NCBI GenBank assembly: GCA_964596165.1
Contig: CAZQTW010000034.1
Location: 3,234-67,233 of the forward strand
Source of the DNA: CAYUQT01 sp964596165
GTDB lineage: Bacteria; Planctomycetota; Phycisphaerae; UBA1845; JAFGLZ01
DNA: 64,000 nt
Direction: 5' to 3'
This document shows positions 33,186 through 42,848 of this stretch, piece after piece; position 1 is the stretch's first letter; every line of letters starts with the position of its first letter. The notes beneath the pieces are model-generated. The model saw only the letters and a list, made by a program, of their open reading frames with translations, was not told where the DNA came from and did not search any database. Both the position numbers and the translations under genes were made by a program.

Positions 33186-35099
33186 ATGTCCAAAAGAAAG
33201 ATTGCGTTCGAAGCTGTCGTGGCGCTGGTGGCGAGCGCGTCAAGTCCGGTTCGGGGCGAGTCGCAGGCCGAGCCGTACCGGTCCGGTTTGCCCTGGGTGC
33301 AGTTCCACGGCTCGGATTTCACCCGACCGGCGGAGTCGGGAATCGACCGCCAACTCAATCTGGACACGGGGGCAACGATTCAGGACTACTCGCGGATTTG
33401 GAAGGGGGCTATCAAGTGGCCGGCCGGCGGCGAGGTGACGTTCCAGGCCGATGCGGATGACGAGCTCGAGCTGTACATCAACGACAAGCCGGTCATCGAC
33501 AGTGGGGGTGCGCGGAGGTCACGCGAAGGCACGTGCGTCGCCCAGACCGGCCAACTCGTCCCGATTGAGGTCCGGTTCCGCCAGAAAGGCGGCACGGCCC
33601 ATCTCCGGCTCTACTGGAGCACGCCGGGGAAGGCAAAGGAACTCGTGCCCGAGTCGGCGTTCTGGCACCAAAAGGCCGATGCCGAGCAGATCAAGGAGAT
33701 GCTGGCCGGCAGACTTTCCCCAAGACCGAAGATCGACGACAAAAGCTCCATCTACAAGCCCGGTTTGGGACCGGTTGCACCGGCGACTGAACCGATTCCA
33801 CTGGGTGTCGGACCACACCTGTTCATCGACGACCATCTGGTCGGTTCGTCGACCAACGTGTTTCGCACGGTGAATCGGCCCGAGCGGCAGCTCAAGGAAC
33901 CCATCGTCCACGGCAAGAAGGGCAAAGGGGACAACTGCTTCCAGCCGTACATGAGCGTCCTTCGCGACCCCAAGACCGGACGGTTCCGTATCTGGTACGG
34001 CGTCCACGTCAACGAGACCCGGTCGCGCCTCGGTTACATGGAATCGGACGACGGCATCAATTGGATCCGTCCCCATCGCGTGCTGGACGATCCCGGCCCG
34101 ATTCAATTCGGCGTCAGCATCCTTGATGAAGGACCCGAGTTTCCCGATGCGGCCAATCGATTCAAGTACGCCTACTGGTGGGGCAATGGGATGATGGTTG
34201 CAGGCTCTCCGGACGGGCTGACATGGAAGCTGCTTTCACCGCGCAGCGTCCTCGAACACAACCATGACATCTGCAATATCTACAAAGATCGCGTGCGCAA
34301 TCGCTACATGGGGATTTGCAGCACGTATGTGACGGGACCACGCTGGTCCGGCAATCGCCGCGTCACCGTCCAGAGCGTCAGTGACGACCTCATCCACTGG
34401 GCCAAACCGTGGCGCGTCCTCACGCCGGACGACACGCTGGAGCAAGGAGAAACGCAGTTCTACGCGATGTGCGGATTCCTCCAGCGCGGCGATCTCCTCA
34501 TCGGCATGGTCAAGGTCCTTCACGACGACTTCGCCGCCGATCCGGGTGGTCCGAAGGCGGGCGTGGGCTGGACGAGCCTGGCGTGGAGTCGCGACGGCGA
34601 GCATTGGGTGCGCGACCGCGAGGTGTTCTTCGACCGCCACCCCGCGTCGGGCGAATGGGACCATGCGATGGCATGGATCGACTGGCAATTGCCCGTCGGC
34701 GACGAGGTCTACCTCTACTACGGCGGGTACGCACGGGGACACAAGATCAACCGGTTCGAAGAGCGGCAGATCGGGTTGGTGAAGATTCTCCAGGATCGCT
34801 ACGTGGCTCGCGAGTCCGGCGAGAGCGCGGGAACCTTGCGAACGCCGACCGTCCTACTGGATGGTAGCCGCCTGACGGTCAACGCCAAGGTCGATGGGGA
34901 GATGAAGGTCCGCATCCTGGACGCGGCGGGCAAACCCTTGCCCGGTTTCGACGAGTCCGATGGCGACCCCATCCGCGGGGATTCCCTTCGGCACGCCGTT
35001 CAGTGGAAGGGAGATCTCGCGTCGGTTCGGGGCAAGGCGGTCCGGCTGGAGTTCAGCCTCCGAAACGCGCGGCTATTTGGCTTCGAACTGGTCCGCTGA
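33186..35099 (+). CDS. Secreted PA14 plus five-blade propeller protein
   Basis: A 637-residue exported protein; start 33186 has GGGAG six bases upstream. After a short signal peptide (FEAVVALVASASSPVRGE), residues about 35-155 form a PA14 domain (GAIKWPAGGEVTFQADADDE, LYINDKPVIDSGG, IEVRFRQKGGTAHLRLYWS), a sugar-binding fold. Residues about 205-545 form a GH32/43-like propeller: HLFIDDHLVGSS, FRIWYGVHVNE, LGYMESDDGINW, YKDRVRNRYMGIC, LAWSRDGEHWVRDREV. The C-terminal 85 residues (SRLTVNAKVDGEMKVRILDA...LFGFELV) match the end of the protein at 28752. IDD near the propeller entry is at the position of catalytic Asp in GH32/43-like enzymes. The two proteins are probably paralogs with different accessory domains. 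Confidence 0.7.
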   Translation: MSKRKIAFEAVVALVASASSPVRGESQAEPYRSGLPWVQFHGSDFTRPAESGIDRQLNLDTGATIQDYSRIWKGAIKWPAGGEVTFQADADDELELYINDKPVIDSGGARRSREGTCVAQTGQLVPIEVRFRQKGGTAHLRLYWSTPGKAKELVPESAFWHQKADAEQIKEMLAGRLSPRPKIDDKSSIYKPGLGPVAPATEPIPLGVGPHLFIDDHLVGSSTNVFRTVNRPERQLKEPIVHGKKGKGDNCFQPYMSVLRDPKTGRFRIWYGVHVNETRSRLGYMESDDGINWIRPHRVLDDPGPIQFGVSILDEGPEFPDAANRFKYAYWWGNGMMVAGSPDGLTWKLLSPRSVLEHNHDICNIYKDRVRNRYMGICSTYVTGPRWSGNRRVTVQSVSDDLIHWAKPWRVLTPDDTLEQGETQFYAMCGFLQRGDLLIGMVKVLHDDFAADPGGPKAGVGWTSLAWSRDGEHWVRDREVFFDRHPASGEWDHAMAWIDWQLPVGDEVYLYYGGYARGHKINRFEERQIGLVKILQDRYVARESGESAGTLRTPTVLLDGSRLTVNAKVDGEMKVRILDAAGKPLPGFDESDGDPIRGDSLRHAVQWKGDLASVRGKAVRLEFSLRNARLFGFELVR

Positions 35100-35200
35100 T
35101 CGACTATCGTTCTGTCTGCGCAGGGTCGGTCTTCGACGGCAACGCTTTCCCTTCTCGTCGCGGACGACTCCTGCGGGGCAGCCAAGGACGGGACTGAGGG

Positions 35201-37270
35201 ATGGCAAGGAAGTTCGTACTCAAGGCACGCCGGATCGGGGAGGATATCGATTTCTCCGCCGACCTCAACCCGGAACAGCTCGCCGTCGCGACCGCCCCCG
35301 GCGGGCCGATGCTGGTGATCGCGGGCGCCGGGAGCGGAAAGACGCGTGCCCTTACCTACCGGTTGGCGTGGCTGGTCCACCAAGGGGTGGACCCCTCCCG
35401 TATCCTGCTGGTGACGTTCACCAACCGCGCCGCACGCGAGATGCTTCACCGCGTTGAGTTGCTGCTGAAAACCGAGACGCGGACAATCTGGGGCGGCACG
35501 TTTCACCACATCGCCAACCGCATCCTGCGACAACACGGGAACCGATTGGGTATCGAGCGGGACTTCACGATCCTCGATCGCGAGGACGCACGCGACCTCC
35601 TGGGCTCCTGCGGCGTCGATTCCGGCGTGCACCAGAAACAGCGGCGGTTTCCACACAAGGGGTTGCTCCTGTCGATCTCCAGCTTCGTCCGGAACACGCT
35701 GGAACCATTGGGCAAGGTGCTCGCACGACGCTACCCGATGTTCCAGCAGGACGAAGAGGCCATCGCGACAGTGCTGAAGCTCTACGACGAGCGAAAGCGC
35801 CGCCGACAACTCCTGGATTATGACGATCTGCTGGCGGCGTGGCTGGTCCTGCTCACCGAACATGCCGACGTTCGTGACCTGTTGGCCTCCCAGTTCCTGC
35901 ACATCCTGGTCGACGAGTATCAGGACACCAACGCGATCCAAGGCAAAATCGTCGATCTGCTGGCGTCCAAACACAGGAACCTGTGCGTGGTGGGCGACGA
36001 TTCACAGAGCATCTACAGCTTCCGCGGCGCGGATTTCGACAACATTCTGCGATTCGAAGACCGGTACCCCGACGCTCGCGAGTTCCGGCTCGAAACCAAC
36101 TACCGATCGACGCCCGAGATCCTCTCGCTGGCCAACGCCAGCATCCAACATAACGAGCGGCGTCTGCCGAAAGTCCTCCGGGCGGTCCGGCCGTCGGGGC
36201 TGAAACCGGCGTTCGTCGCCTGTCAGGACCACAACGTGCAGGTGCGATTCATCGCAGAGTACATCCTTCACCTGCTGGAACAAGGGCGAAAGCTGAACCA
36301 TATTGCGGTGCTCTATCGCAGCCATTGGCATTCCCTGGAAATTCAGCTCGAACTTCAGCGGCGGAACATCCCGTTCCAAGTCCGAGGAGGGCTGCGATTC
36401 TTCGAACAGGCTCACATCAAGGATGTGGTGGCCTTTCTTCGGGTCGTTCAGAACCCTCGCGACGAACTGGCATGGTTCCGCGTCCTCCCCTTGCTGCCTC
36501 GGGTCGGCGCGGCTCTGTCACGTCGGGTGTGGGCGCACATCTCGGGGAACAACAATCCGCTGAAGACGGCCTGCGACAAATCTACCCGCGCACTCCTGCC
36601 CCGGGGCGCGGACAAAGGGTATCGAGGGTTCACCAAACTCCTGAACGAACTCGCCGAGTTGAACTCGCCCGCCGACATGATTGAGCGAGTGATGGATCGA
36701 TTCTACGACGATTATCTCGTTACCCATTACGACGGAGCCAACCTCAGACGCGAGGACATTCGCGGGCTGGCCAACTTTGCCGGCCAGTACAATACGGTGG
36801 CCTCGTTCCTGGCCGACATCGCTTTGGCCGGAGAGTTCTCGGGCGAAACTGTGGTAACTGGACCCGACGAATGGGATTTCGTCGTCTTGTCCACGGTCCA
36901 CCAAGCCAAGGGCTTGGAGTGGCCGGTGGTCTTCATCCCCTGGTTGGCCGATGGTCGTTTCCCGACAGATATGGCCATCAACACACAGGAGGATCTGGAG
37001 GAGGAACGGCGCGTTTTTCATGTGGCCATTACCAGAGCCAAGGATGAGCTTTACCTTGTCATGCCGCAGGTCTATCGGAACCGCGCGCAAGGTCTGATCA
37101 TGATGAAACCCAGTCGTTTCCTGTCCGAACTGGATGAGGATCTCACCGAACCGATGGTGTTGGACGAGAGCCTTTCACACGTGACCGTCGGACCGCAATT
37201 CGCGGACGCGTCACGGACCAAGGGGGGCCTGAAGGTGCTCCCGTCGGGTAGCGATCGCCTGGTCCCATAA
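35201..37270 (+). CDS. UvrD/Rep/PcrA-family ATP-dependent DNA helicase (SF1A)
   Basis: A 689-residue helicase with all SF1A motifs: LNPEQLAV (Q motif), GAGSGKT (Walker A), FTNRAAREM (Ia), DEYQDTN (Walker B, II), GDDSQSIYSFRGAD (III), TNYRS (IV), STVHQAKGLEWPVVF (V) and RRVFHVAITRAKDELYL (VI). It unwinds DNA 3' to 5' in repair or replication restart. It ends soon after motif VI without the longer PcrA C-terminal tail that contacts RNA polymerase. The ribosome site is poor (GAGGG directly before the ATG), although Ia and the Q motif show the N-terminus is complete. It is the first of a long same-direction gene run, but a 127-base gap and unrelated function suggest it is not part of the next operon. 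Confidence 0.9.
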   Translation: MARKFVLKARRIGEDIDFSADLNPEQLAVATAPGGPMLVIAGAGSGKTRALTYRLAWLVHQGVDPSRILLVTFTNRAAREMLHRVELLLKTETRTIWGGTFHHIANRILRQHGNRLGIERDFTILDREDARDLLGSCGVDSGVHQKQRRFPHKGLLLSISSFVRNTLEPLGKVLARRYPMFQQDEEAIATVLKLYDERKRRRQLLDYDDLLAAWLVLLTEHADVRDLLASQFLHILVDEYQDTNAIQGKIVDLLASKHRNLCVVGDDSQSIYSFRGADFDNILRFEDRYPDAREFRLETNYRSTPEILSLANASIQHNERRLPKVLRAVRPSGLKPAFVACQDHNVQVRFIAEYILHLLEQGRKLNHIAVLYRSHWHSLEIQLELQRRNIPFQVRGGLRFFEQAHIKDVVAFLRVVQNPRDELAWFRVLPLLPRVGAALSRRVWAHISGNNNPLKTACDKSTRALLPRGADKGYRGFTKLLNELAELNSPADMIERVMDRFYDDYLVTHYDGANLRREDIRGLANFAGQYNTVASFLADIALAGEFSGETVVTGPDEWDFVVLSTVHQAKGLEWPVVFIPWLADGRFPTDMAINTQEDLEEERRVFHVAITRAKDELYLVMPQVYRNRAQGLIMMKPSRFLSELDEDLTEPMVLDESLSHVTVGPQFADASRTKGGLKVLPSGSDRLVP

Positions 37271-37397
37271 CGGTGCCTCCGCCCCGCGGCGTGTGTGTCG
37301 GCTTGACTCGTGTTTCGTTGGGCGCTATCGTGAGGTATTCGCCGGACGGCGGCCGCGTTACGGCCGCATCCCATCTGGGCGGGCTATTGCCAACGGT

Positions 37398-38507
37398 ATG
37401 ATCTCTCGAGTCGGGGTAATTCTACAGAACGTTCCGAGGCTGGTCGATGTCTGGTTGAGTCGGCGCTTGAAGAAACCGTCCAAGCACCTCCCTATCCTGC
37501 TCATCTTCATCACCGACAAGTGCAACCTTCGGTGCCGGATGTGCGGCGTGTGGGAGCACGCAAGCCCGGATTCCATCCACAATGAGCTGACAACGGAGGA
37601 ATGGAAGGCCGTCATTCGCTCCGCCGTCAAGTTGCGGACGGTCCTTCTTTCCATCACGGGGGGCGAGGCCGTCCTTCGTCCCGACGTCTACGAGATCATC
37701 CGATTCGCCCGTCAAAACGGAATTGCCGTTCACCTCTGCAGCAACGGCACCGTGCTGAACGATTCACGCGTGGATCAGCTTCGAGAGTCGGGGGTAAACA
37801 CGGTGTCCGTTTCCCTGGAGAGCGACGTGCCTGAGATTCACGAACGGCTTCGAGGCGAGGGGACGTTCGAGAAAGCCGTCCGCGGCATTCGCTTGCTCCG
37901 AGAGAAGGCGCCCGGCGTCAAGGTGGGCATCAACTTTCTCATCACGGCCCAGAACTTCCGCGACATGTGGCGGATGATTCCATTCGCCGAGAGTCTGGGC
38001 GTCCATCAGATCAAGTTCGCGCCCATCCACACGAACCTGCAACACAAGGGGAAACGGCAGGAAGAGTTCGCCGATCTCATCTTCACGGAAGAAAACCTCG
38101 ATGAACTTGAAGGCGAAATCGGCAAGCTGGCCGAGGCGGCCGCCAAGAGCCGCCTTCAGACCACTTCCAGGATCTTCCTGAACGGCATCGTCAGTCTCTA
38201 CCGACACCCGCGCACGGGGTTCCGCTGCTACGCCGGCTACGCCGCCTGCGCGATCAATCCGCAAGGCCGGGTGTCGCCCTGCTGCGACGTGGAGGGGGCC
38301 ATCAGCGTCCGCGAGAAGCCCCTCGATGAGATCTGGAGGAGCGCCGAATTCCAGCAATTACGGCAATGCGTCCACACGTGCGACCGGCCCTGTTGGGATA
38401 CGACCAACGCGGAACTGAGTCTGCGGTTGGGAATTCGGGGTATGCTGGGTGAGATCGGCCAAACCTGGCGCGACGTCAAATTCTACTTCGGGGGCGAAAA
38501 CCAGTGA
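37398..38507 (+). CDS. Radical SAM enzyme with SPASM-like C-terminus
   Basis: A protein of about 369 residues. The radical SAM cluster motif is CNLRCRMC, followed by GVWEHA. SAM-binding landmarks follow: SITGGEAVLRPDVYEI (GGE), then HLCSNGT and SVSLES. The C-terminal part has CYAGYAACAINPQGRVSPCC and later CVHTCDRPCW, a Cys-rich set that could hold one or two auxiliary FeS clusters as in SPASM/twitch enzymes. These usually act on peptides or small precursors. Start 37398 is uncertain (no good ribosome site; an earlier in-frame ATG at 37293 has no family support). Its stop overlaps the GTG start of the aminotransferase by 4 bases (GTGA), so the two are translationally coupled. Confidence 0.85.
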   Translation: MISRVGVILQNVPRLVDVWLSRRLKKPSKHLPILLIFITDKCNLRCRMCGVWEHASPDSIHNELTTEEWKAVIRSAVKLRTVLLSITGGEAVLRPDVYEIIRFARQNGIAVHLCSNGTVLNDSRVDQLRESGVNTVSVSLESDVPEIHERLRGEGTFEKAVRGIRLLREKAPGVKVGINFLITAQNFRDMWRMIPFAESLGVHQIKFAPIHTNLQHKGKRQEEFADLIFTEENLDELEGEIGKLAEAAAKSRLQTTSRIFLNGIVSLYRHPRTGFRCYAGYAACAINPQGRVSPCCDVEGAISVREKPLDEIWRSAEFQQLRQCVHTCDRPCWDTTNAELSLRLGIRGMLGEIGQTWRDVKFYFGGENQ

Positions 38508-39694
38508 TTCCTCGGCGCAAGGCGCACACATTCCCGGGCGAGACGGAGGAAATCGGGCGTCGATGTCGGCAGGGGATAACCCAGGACCCGAGCCTGTTGG
38601 CCCGATGGGAGCGGGCGGTCGCCGATTTCGTGGGCGTCCCCCATGCGGCGGTGGTCAATTCCGGACGTCGCGGAATGACGCTGATCTTCCGGCACTTGGG
38701 TGTGGGCCCGGGCGACGAAGTCATTGTCCCAGCCTACACGCTCAAGGATCTGATTCCGCTGATCCAAAGCCTGGGCGCGAAGATCATTCCGGCGGACATC
38801 GATCGGGAAACCTTGAATATCTCCCCCAAGGCCGTCTCGGAACGAATCACCGCCAAGACCAAGGCGGTCTTGGCTCTTCATGCCTTCGGCTCCCCCTGCG
38901 ACATCGAAGCAATCGTGACGCTGGCGGAGCGCCACGGACTCCCCGTCATCGAGGATTGCGCACACTCACTGGGGGCCTCCGTCGGTGGACGGCAAACCGG
39001 GTCCTTTGGGCGGGCCGGCTTCTTCAGTTTTGAAACGACCAAGCCGGTCAACACCTTTGGAGGCGGCATGGTGGTGTCCTCGGACGCCACCCTGATCGAA
39101 AGCGTTCATGCGAGCACGCAGAACGACGTCTTCGACGTGACGCCGCTCCAAGCCAAAGTCGGGGCGACCAAGACCGAGGACTTCCTCTTCAGGACAGGCC
39201 TGGGGTTTCCGATGCTGTATCTCCTTGCCAGTCCGATGTGGAAGGGCGTCACCGCCAGACTCTACCGGCGGTTTCAGCATGCCCCCCCGTCCAACATCCA
39301 ATACACCCCCATTCAGGCTGAAATCGGCCTCAAAAAGCTGGCAAGCCTGCCGGAACGAATAGGCGAGCGGAAGCGAAGCGCGGAACTGCTCAGGTCGCTC
39401 CTGTCGCCCGAGATACGAACCCAGCGGATCCGTGACGGATGTGAGTCGACCTGGTACTTCGTGGTCGTCGTTCTTCCGTGCGCCGCGCTCAGGGTCCGCA
39501 AGAGAATGCTCGTGCGGGGTATTGACGCGGGCATCGAAGACGAGATTGCGGACAACTGTGCCGCCTTGTTAGGCTACAAGGATTGTCCGGTGATTGACGA
39601 GGTCTACGGGCGTGCCATGGTCCTCCCCCTGTACGAGGGGATTACGGAAGAGGCGATCCGCAAGATCGCCCGCGCACTGAACGAATCGATATGA
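38504..39694 (+). CDS. DegT/DnrJ/EryC1/StrS-type PLP aminotransferase
   Basis: A 396-residue fold-type I PLP enzyme starting with GTG inside the upstream stop codon. Landmarks: VPHAAVVNSGRRGMTLIFR (cofactor phosphate loop), GDEVIVPAYT, LHAFGSPCDI, VIEDCAHSLGASVGG (Asp that pairs with the pyridine N) and FFSFETTKPVNTFGGG with the Schiff-base Lys in TTKP. In sugar aminotransferases the site reads SFHATK-ITTGEGG, so the fit is good. Family members add an amino group to nucleotide-linked keto-sugars or make AHBA-like precursors. It is sandwiched between two radical SAM genes with 4-base overlaps on both sides (GTGA and ATGA). The substrate is unknown. Confidence 0.85.
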   Translation: MIPRRKAHTFPGETEEIGRRCRQGITQDPSLLARWERAVADFVGVPHAAVVNSGRRGMTLIFRHLGVGPGDEVIVPAYTLKDLIPLIQSLGAKIIPADIDRETLNISPKAVSERITAKTKAVLALHAFGSPCDIEAIVTLAERHGLPVIEDCAHSLGASVGGRQTGSFGRAGFFSFETTKPVNTFGGGMVVSSDATLIESVHASTQNDVFDVTPLQAKVGATKTEDFLFRTGLGFPMLYLLASPMWKGVTARLYRRFQHAPPSNIQYTPIQAEIGLKKLASLPERIGERKRSAELLRSLLSPEIRTQRIRDGCESTWYFVVVVLPCAALRVRKRMLVRGIDAGIEDEIADNCAALLGYKDCPVIDEVYGRAMVLPLYEGITEEAIRKIARALNESI

Positions 39695-41106
39695 AGGTCC
39701 TGCTGGTCGACGTGCCTTTTGGCGAGCAAGAAATCGGCGGCGAGGAAGGCGACTTCGCCGCCGTCCTCAATGTCATTCCTGCATTGGGCTTGGCCTATCT
39801 GGCCGCCGTTGCCGAAAAGGAAGGACACGAGGTCCACATCCTGGACTGTGCGAGGGGACTCGGCTGGAACGCCATTGAGGAAGAGGGGCGGAGTTTCCGG
39901 CCGGACGTCGTGGGAATGACGGCAACCACGCCCACATTCAACAACGCGGTTAAGAGCGCCCGACTCCTGCGAGAAATCGTGCCCAAGGCCCTGTTCGTGG
40001 TCGGCGGCCCTCATCCGACGGCCGTGCCGGATCACGCCGTCACGTCCGATGCCTTTGACTTCCTGGTCCTCGGCGAGGGGGAATTGACCTGGATCGAATT
40101 GCTGCGTCACGTGCAGGGAAACGGACCGACGCGGGCCGACGACATCGCGGGCCTCGCGTTTCGCCGGAACGGGCAGCCGGTCACCACCGCGCCCCGGGGG
40201 CGCATCGAAGACCTCGACGGGCTTCCCTTTCCGGCCAGGCATCTGCTGCCGCCCTTGAAAGCGTATCGTCCCACCCCCGCTTCCTATCGAAGGCTGCCCC
40301 TGGCGCACGTCATGACGTCCAGGGGGTGCCCCTCGAAGTGCAACTTCTGCGACCGCGCGATCTTCGGCGAGAAATACCGGGCCAGAAGCGCCGAAAACGT
40401 CCTGGCCGAGGTGGACGAGGTCGTGCACAAGCACGGCGCCAAGGAGATCCGCTTCTTCGACGATACCTTCACGCTCAATCGCCGACGGTTGGAGGAGATC
40501 TGTCGGGGGCTCAAGAGATATCGACCGCGGCTCCCGTGGACCTGCCTCACCAAGGTCACCGCCGTGGACCTCGACATGCTCCGGATGATGCGCGATGCCG
40601 GCTGTTGGCAGGTGTTGTACGGGCTGGAATCGGGGGATGACCGCGTACTCTCAACGCTGGGCAAGAAGACAACCGTCGAGAAAAACCGTCAGGCCGTCCT
40701 CTGGGCCCGACAGGCAGGCATCCGGGTGCGCGCCGATTTCATCGTCGGCACCCCTCACGAAACCATGGAGACGCTCAGAAACACCGTGGAATTCGCCAAA
40801 TCGCTACCGCTCGATTTCGCGCACTTCAACAAGTTTGTGCCCTTCCCCGGCACGGAGTTCTACCGACAACTCGTGGGACAAGGTTACCACTTCGATTTCT
40901 CCGGAAGCACGTCCACGCTCGACCATGACGCCCTGGTCTTTGTCCCGAAAACCATCGATCCGGCCGAGTACCGGCGGTTCCTTGACAGGGCATACAAGGA
41001 GTTCTATCTTCGACCGCGTTACATTCTCCGGCGGGTCTTCGGCCTGAGGACGTTTACCGAGTTCTGGGGTCAGGTGCGGGGGTTCTTTGCCATCCGATCG
41101 CTCTGA
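39691..41106 (+). CDS. B12-binding-domain radical SAM enzyme
   Basis: A 471-residue enzyme. Residues 1-140 form a cobalamin-binding-like Rossmann fold (MKVLLVDVPFGEQEIGG, LGLAYLAAVAEKEGHEV, VVGMTATTPTFNNA, VVGGPHPTAVPD), without the classic DxHxxG base-off His. The radical SAM domain has TSRGCPSKCNFCDRAIFG with the CxxxCxxC cluster site, IRFFDDTFTLNRRRLEEI, VLYGLESGDD and FIVGTPHETMETL. A short C-terminal region (residues about 400-471) is typical of BchE/HpnJ/methyltransferase relatives. The start overlaps the aminotransferase stop by 4 bases (ATGA). Such enzymes perform methylations or rearrangements on lipids, antibiotics or pigments. It probably acts on the same product as the two preceding enzymes. 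Confidence 0.85.
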   Translation: MKVLLVDVPFGEQEIGGEEGDFAAVLNVIPALGLAYLAAVAEKEGHEVHILDCARGLGWNAIEEEGRSFRPDVVGMTATTPTFNNAVKSARLLREIVPKALFVVGGPHPTAVPDHAVTSDAFDFLVLGEGELTWIELLRHVQGNGPTRADDIAGLAFRRNGQPVTTAPRGRIEDLDGLPFPARHLLPPLKAYRPTPASYRRLPLAHVMTSRGCPSKCNFCDRAIFGEKYRARSAENVLAEVDEVVHKHGAKEIRFFDDTFTLNRRRLEEICRGLKRYRPRLPWTCLTKVTAVDLDMLRMMRDAGCWQVLYGLESGDDRVLSTLGKKTTVEKNRQAVLWARQAGIRVRADFIVGTPHETMETLRNTVEFAKSLPLDFAHFNKFVPFPGTEFYRQLVGQGYHFDFSGSTSTLDHDALVFVPKTIDPAEYRRFLDRAYKEFYLRPRYILRRVFGLRTFTEFWGQVRGFFAIRSL

Positions 41107-41107
41107 C

Positions 41108-42805
41108 ATGGGCCACGGTCGCATCCGCCTACTCTTGGCTGTCGGCATTCTCCTGGGTTCATCCCTTCTCCTCTTCGGACGCCTCGGTCATGCCGCCCTG
41201 TGGGACGACGAGGCGGCGATCGCTCTGTTTGCGATGGGTGTGTGGCGCACGGGCGACACGTCGGCCGTCATCGACCACAACATCGTCGCGTATGACTTCG
41301 GCTACGAACTCAAGAACCTTCGCAATCGTTACATGCCTCCGCTGAGCTTCTACGTCGCCGCGCCGTTCGTCGGCATCCTTGGCCGAACGGCGCTGGCCGC
41401 GAGACTCCCTTTCGCAATCTGTGGCCTGCTGACCGTCGCGTTCATCCTCTACTGGTTATGGCGCGACAAGGCCGACCTACAAATGTGGATCCTGATGGGC
41501 ATGGGGCTGTTGGGGAATGTGTCCTTCATGCTTCATGCGAGGCAGTGTCGATACTTCGCCCTGGCTGCCTTGTCGTCCACCATCCTCGTCTATCAGGTCC
41601 TTCACTGGAACGGTCGACGCAGGACGTTGCTTGCCATGGCCGCAGTCTCCCTTTGTCTGTTCGCCGCGAACTACATGAGTTACATGGCCCTGTATGTCGG
41701 CCTATTCGTCGACTATCTCTTCTGGCTCCGCAAGACACGCCCGCTCACCGGGCGCGACTGGGCAATACTCATGGCCCCTCAAATCGTTTTGGGCGGGGCA
41801 TTATGGTCGGTCTATGACATGGTCCTGGCCGAAAAGGTCGTGAACCTCCAGTCGCCGACCTGGTTCGAGCAATTCGTTCGGTTGCCCTTGTGGTATCTGC
41901 GCGAACTGAACAGTTGCGAGTTCGGCGTGGGTCTTCTGCTCGTGACCGCTCCCCTCATCGGCTACGTCGTCGGCGACCCGTGGCTGATCCGAGGCTCTGT
42001 CGGCATTCTGAGTTACGTGGCGGCCGTCGTGGTGATCGCGCCTCACCTGGAGTCGGAACGCAGCGCGGTGGCCACCATTCGATACCTGATGCCGATAATC
42101 CCACTCTGTGTCTACGTTGGCGTTCTCACGATCAGAATCCTGACACGACGGCTTCCGGCCATGGCAATTCCACTGGGTCTGCTCGCGTTCTGCACGAACG
42201 TGCTTCACGGCGGTCCCCTGACGGACCTGACCCGTCCGTCGAGGTTCAACGAGGTCAGACTGCGGGAGGGGTTCCGTTCCACGCTGTACGATTATGTGAA
42301 GGAGTTGCTGCATCCCCCACCGAGTGGGTATGCCGCGACGGCCGAGTGGATCAATCGTCATGTGGGTGATCAGGAGAGCATTTGGGTCCTGCCTCGCTAT
42401 GCCATCTATCCCCTGATGTACCACGCGCCCAAGGCAACGTATGCATGGCAACTGGAGTACCCCCCGGCCAAGGGGTTTGAAGGGCTTGCCCCCATCCACT
42501 TCAAGGGACAGGTTCCGCCGCGATATGTCATTGTCTTCGGGCCCAACGTGGAGTGGGTAAAGGGCCTGCTGCGGCAATGGGAAAAACGGGGGCTGATCTA
42601 CTCACATGTGACCACGATCGACCACTACTACTACGACCTGACGCGCCCCGAACTCTTTTGGCATGCCTTCAAGCCCGTCAGGGACTTCGACCGTTCGACG
42701 CTCGCGATCTACGTCTTCAAGAGGCTTCCCGCCGCTCGCCCAAGTCCGGCGGCGACCGGGACTTCCCCCTTGCCGAGCGGTCTTCACCAGGGAAGTATGC
42801 CCTGA
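41108..42805 (+). CDS. GT39/ArnT-like polytopic glycosyltransferase
   Basis: A 565-residue integral membrane protein with about ten to twelve hydrophobic helices in the first 380 residues and a soluble C-terminal domain of about 180 residues. After the first helix, ALWDDEAAIALFAMG carries the acidic pair at the place of the catalytic Asp/Glu in the first periplasmic loop of GT-C enzymes (PMT, ArnT). RYMPPLSFYVAAPF and ARLPFAICGLL are also typical. It would transfer a sugar from a polyprenyl-phosphate donor to a lipid or surface acceptor outside the inner membrane. The start at 41108 lies one base after the preceding stop; an earlier ATG at 41087 has a GGGGG nine bases upstream and is the alternative. 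Confidence 0.7.
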   Translation: MGHGRIRLLLAVGILLGSSLLLFGRLGHAALWDDEAAIALFAMGVWRTGDTSAVIDHNIVAYDFGYELKNLRNRYMPPLSFYVAAPFVGILGRTALAARLPFAICGLLTVAFILYWLWRDKADLQMWILMGMGLLGNVSFMLHARQCRYFALAALSSTILVYQVLHWNGRRRTLLAMAAVSLCLFAANYMSYMALYVGLFVDYLFWLRKTRPLTGRDWAILMAPQIVLGGALWSVYDMVLAEKVVNLQSPTWFEQFVRLPLWYLRELNSCEFGVGLLLVTAPLIGYVVGDPWLIRGSVGILSYVAAVVVIAPHLESERSAVATIRYLMPIIPLCVYVGVLTIRILTRRLPAMAIPLGLLAFCTNVLHGGPLTDLTRPSRFNEVRLREGFRSTLYDYVKELLHPPPSGYAATAEWINRHVGDQESIWVLPRYAIYPLMYHAPKATYAWQLEYPPAKGFEGLAPIHFKGQVPPRYVIVFGPNVEWVKGLLRQWEKRGLIYSHVTTIDHYYYDLTRPELFWHAFKPVRDFDRSTLAIYVFKRLPAARPSPAATGTSPLPSGLHQGSMP

Positions 42806-42848
42806 TCGGCCGCATGGTGATTCGCTACTCTACTCAGCACCTCACCTC

